Assembly: GCA_964415525.1 (NCBI GenBank)
Contig: CAYQAS010000063.1
Span: forward strand, 1-25,937
From: CAZPUI01 sp964415525
GTDB taxonomy: Bacteria > Acidobacteriota > Holophagae > Holophagales > Holophagaceae
DNA: 25,937 bases
Direction of reading: 5' to 3'
The position numbers and the translations under genes are program-made. The notes below the pieces were generated by a model, which was given only the letters and a program-made list of their open reading frames with translations, was not told where the DNA came from and made no database searches. The first letter of the stretch is position 1; every line of letters begins with the position of its first letter. Of the stretch, positions 23,092 to 25,937 are shown piece by piece.

Positions 23092-23187
23092 AAAGTTGAG
23101 TCTGGATGCGGCTTTGTGGATTCGGTGTGTGATTTTCCGTGTGGGAAATTTTGATCACATCACCCCCTTTGTCCCGAGGCCGGGGTC

Positions 23188-23193
23188 TATACT
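23188..23193 (+). promoter_or_regulatory. Candidate -10 box of the mutAB promoter
   Basis: TATACT, five of six consensus bases, 50 nt before the mutA ATG. A matching -35 at normal spacing is weak, which would fit an activator-dependent promoter using the repeats upstream. Confidence 0.4.
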
Positions 23194-23243
23194 GCCTAGG
23201 TTTGCCGGGAGGGGACTGATCCCTCCATTCGCAGAGGATGGCC

Positions 23244-25321
23244 ATGGCCGACTTGAACCCGACCCCAACGGCGGATGCCGAACGCTTGTTCTCGGAGTTC
23301 CCCGCACCCTCGCTCGAGCAATGGCGCGAGGAAGTGGTGCGACTCCTGAAGGGCGCTCCCTTCGAGAAGAAGATGCTCGCCGCCACCTACGAGGGCATCA
23401 CCCTCCAGCCCATCTACACGCCCGAGGACGTGAAGAACCTTCCCTTCCAGGACACCCTCCCGGGCGAGTGGCCCTACCTCCGTGGCACCGAGCCCCTGGG
23501 CAAGCGCCTCCAGGGCTGGCTGGTCGCCCAGGAGCTGCCCTTCCCGGACGCCAAGAGCTTCAATGAAGCCCTGCAGCACGACCTGGGTCGTGGCCTGACC
23601 GCCATCAACTTCCACCTGGACGAAGCCGGCCAGGCCGGCCTCGACGCCGATCAGGCGGACGCCGCCCTCGTGGGCATGGGCGGGACGAACCTCTCCACCT
23701 ACGCCGACGCCGTGCAGGCGCTGGAAGGTGTGGATGTGAAGACGCCCCTGGCGGTGGTCGGTGCCGAAGGCGCTGTGCCCGCAGCGGCCCTGATGGTGGC
23801 TGCGCTGCAGGCCAAGGGTGCGGATCTCAAGACCGCCGACCTGAGCCTGGGCTTCGATCCCCTGGGTGTCCTGGCCTGCAAGGGCAGCCTGCCCATGACG
23901 GTCGAGCAGGCCTATGACGAGCTGGCCGACCTCACCACGTGGGCCGTCTCCAACGCCCCCAAGGCCCGCACGCTGGTGGCCTGCGGCCATCCCTACCACG
24001 AGGCCGGTGCCAACGCGGTGCAGGAGCTGGCCTTCACGCTGGCTTCCGCCGTGGCGACCCTGCGCGCCCTGGAAACCCGTGGCGTGAGTGTGGAGGAGGC
24101 CGCGAGCCGCGTGCTCTTCCGCCTCAGCATCGGCGGCCACTTCTTCATGGAAGTCGCCAAGTTCCGCGCCGCCCGCGTGCTGTGGGCGCAGGTCGTCCGC
24201 CTCTCTGGCGGCAGTGACGAGGCCGCCAAGCTTCGTCTCTTCGCCAAGAGCGGCCACGCCAACAAGACCCAGTTCGACGCCTACGTGAACATGCTGCGCG
24301 GCACCACCGAGGCCTTCAGCGCCGTGGTGGGTGGCGTCGACATGCTCCATGTCGGTTCCTTCGATGAGGTGCTGAGCCAGATCCCCACCGACCAGGGCCG
24401 CCGTGTGGCCCGCAACACCCAGATCATGCTGCGCGAAGAATCCCGCCTGGATCAGGTGGTGGACCTCGCCGGCGGCAGCTGGACCGTGGAGACCCTCACC
24501 CACCAGCTCGTCACCGCCGCTTGGAAGCTCTTCCAGGAAGTGGAGGCCATGGGCGGTTTCCAGAAGGCGCTCGAGCAGGGCTTCGTGCAGGCGAAGATCG
24601 CGGAAGTCGCTACGGCTCGCCGCAAGGCCGTCACCGGCCGCACGGACGTCATCGTCGGCACCAACCAGTACGCCAACGCCCTGGAAGCGATTCCTGAAGT
24701 GAAGACCCTGGACCACGCCGGCCTCAAGGCCGCCCTGGCGCCAAAGGTCAGCCGCACGGGTGTTGTCGAAGGCAGGGGCTTCGCCGCCCTGCTGACCGCT
24801 GCGCCCAAGGCCACCCTGGGTCAGCTCACCGCTGCCCTGGCTCGCACGGCTGGTCCCAAGGTCGAGGCCCTCAAGGGCTTCCGCGCCGCCGAGGCCATCG
24901 AGACCCTGCGCAAGGCCGTGATGACGAAGCGCGCTGGCAAGACCGACGTCTTCCTCTGCAACCTCGGCCCCATCGGCGCCTACATGCCGCGCCTGGACTT
25001 CACCCGCGGGTTCTTCCAGGTAGGTGGCTTCACCGTCTCCGACCAGGCCTGGTTCAGCACGCCGGAGGAGGCCGCCCAGGCCGCCCTCGAGAGCGGTGCG
25101 CCCATCATCGTGGCCGTGGGCCTCGATGACACCTATGTCGCGCAGGTGCCTGCCTTGGCCACCGCGTTGAAGGTCGGGGGTGCCCAGACGGTGCTCGTCG
25201 CCGGTCTCCTCAAGGATCACGCCGACGCCTTCAAGGCTGCGGGCGTGAATGATTTCGTCCACGTGCGCAGCGATGTCCACGCCGTTCTCGGCGGCCTCGC
25301 CAAGACGCTGGAGGTGTTCTG

Positions 25322-25322
<1 letters not shown>
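23244..25322 (+). CDS. mutA: Methylmalonyl-CoA mutase small (beta) subunit
   Basis: 692-residue non-catalytic partner of MutB in the B12-dependent interconversion of succinyl-CoA and (R)-methylmalonyl-CoA, the key step of propionate formation or use. The N-terminal part (WREEVVRLLKGAPFEKKMLAAT to YEGITLQPIYTPED) and the barrel core (for example MLREESRLDQVVDLAGGSWTVE) are typical. The C-terminal cobalamin-binding-like domain (about 560-692) lacks the DxHxxG cobalt-ligand motif (here FLCNLGPIGAYMPR), as expected for the small subunit. ATG 23244 is favoured over ATG 23238 because AGAGG abuts the latter and has a 6-nt spacing to the former. The stop overlaps the mutB start (TGATG), so the two subunits are coupled. 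Confidence 0.93.

Positions 25323-25937
<615 letters not shown>

Noticed and set aside
22659..23099. 146-codon open frame upstream of mutA
   Set aside because: It runs through repeat copy B and the AT-rich promoter region, has no ribosome site and its translation does not look like protein; the intergenic structure explains the sequence better.
23122..23160. CRP-like site (TGTGA ... TCACA) upstream of mutA
   Set aside because: The half-sites are far more than the required 6 nt apart and are not centred on a plausible activator position.

Overview
The window is about 26 kb of high-GC (roughly 65%) bacterial DNA, densely packed and looking chromosomal. I see no insertion sequence, phage gene, tRNA, rRNA or CRISPR array. 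The gene set points to a Gram-negative, quinone-respiring anaerobe or facultative anaerobe that also ferments. It includes a multi-subunit [FeFe]-hydrogenase, a membrane-anchored dihaem cytochrome c, a class 2 (quinone-linked) dihydroorotate dehydrogenase, a two-subunit B12-dependent methylmalonyl-CoA mutase, a TonB-type C-terminal domain protein and a DUF4388 protein. This would fit Acidobacteriota of the Holophaga/Geothrix type, but that is an inference from gene content only.
Layout. 2-1728: 3' part of the catalytic [FeFe]-hydrogenase subunit, then its NuoE-like [2Fe-2S] subunit and a hairpin terminator. 1841-3744: single-domain response regulator and PAS-PAS-GGDEF diguanylate cyclase. 3895-4938 (-): L-threonine aldolase. 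5370-6206: undecaprenyl-diphosphatase. 6315-8308: NatA/NatB-type ABC exporter and a terminator. 8393-11883: co-directional run of TPR protein, YvcK/GlmR, DUF4388 protein and an exported coiled-coil protein with a TonB-like C-terminus, closed by a strong palindromic terminator. 11942-12285: non-coding repeat copy A. 12320-13366 (-): pyrD. 13530-13922: small uncharacterised protein. 13927-15537 (-): FHA-GAF-PP2C phosphatase. 15671-17311: FAD-dependent dehydrogenase. 17385-18038 (-): Rossmann domain fused to a chemoreceptor-like signalling tip. 18175-19746: release factor 3. 19750-20646 (-): M23 peptidase. 20803-22589: dihaem cytochrome c and a DUF4097 beta-repeat protein. 22590-23243: non-coding region with repeat copy B between two near-identical hairpins, then an AT-richer leader. 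23244-25937: mutA and the 5' part of mutB.
Functional links visible in the window: the hydrogenase would dispose of electrons as H2, or oxidise H2, together with NADH and ferredoxin. MutAB interconverts succinyl-CoA and methylmalonyl-CoA in propionate metabolism. YvcK, UppP and the M23 peptidase all touch the cell envelope. The response regulator, diguanylate cyclase, FHA-phosphatase, Rossmann-MCP protein and DUF4388 protein add up to a marked signalling load.
The most unusual thing I found is not a gene. Two intergenic regions 10.7 kb apart (copy A, 11942 to about 12285; copy B, 22645 to about 22885) are diverged copies of one element. They lie in the same orientation, each directly after a transcription terminator. 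Their inverted-repeat arms differ by paired, compensatory substitutions, so base-pairing rather than sequence appears to be conserved. Other items worth a second look are the soluble Rossmann-MCP fusion, a terminator-like hairpin in the prfC leader with no upstream gene to terminate, a hairpin covering the Shine-Dalgarno of the TonB-like gene, and the phased repeats and dyads upstream of mutA.
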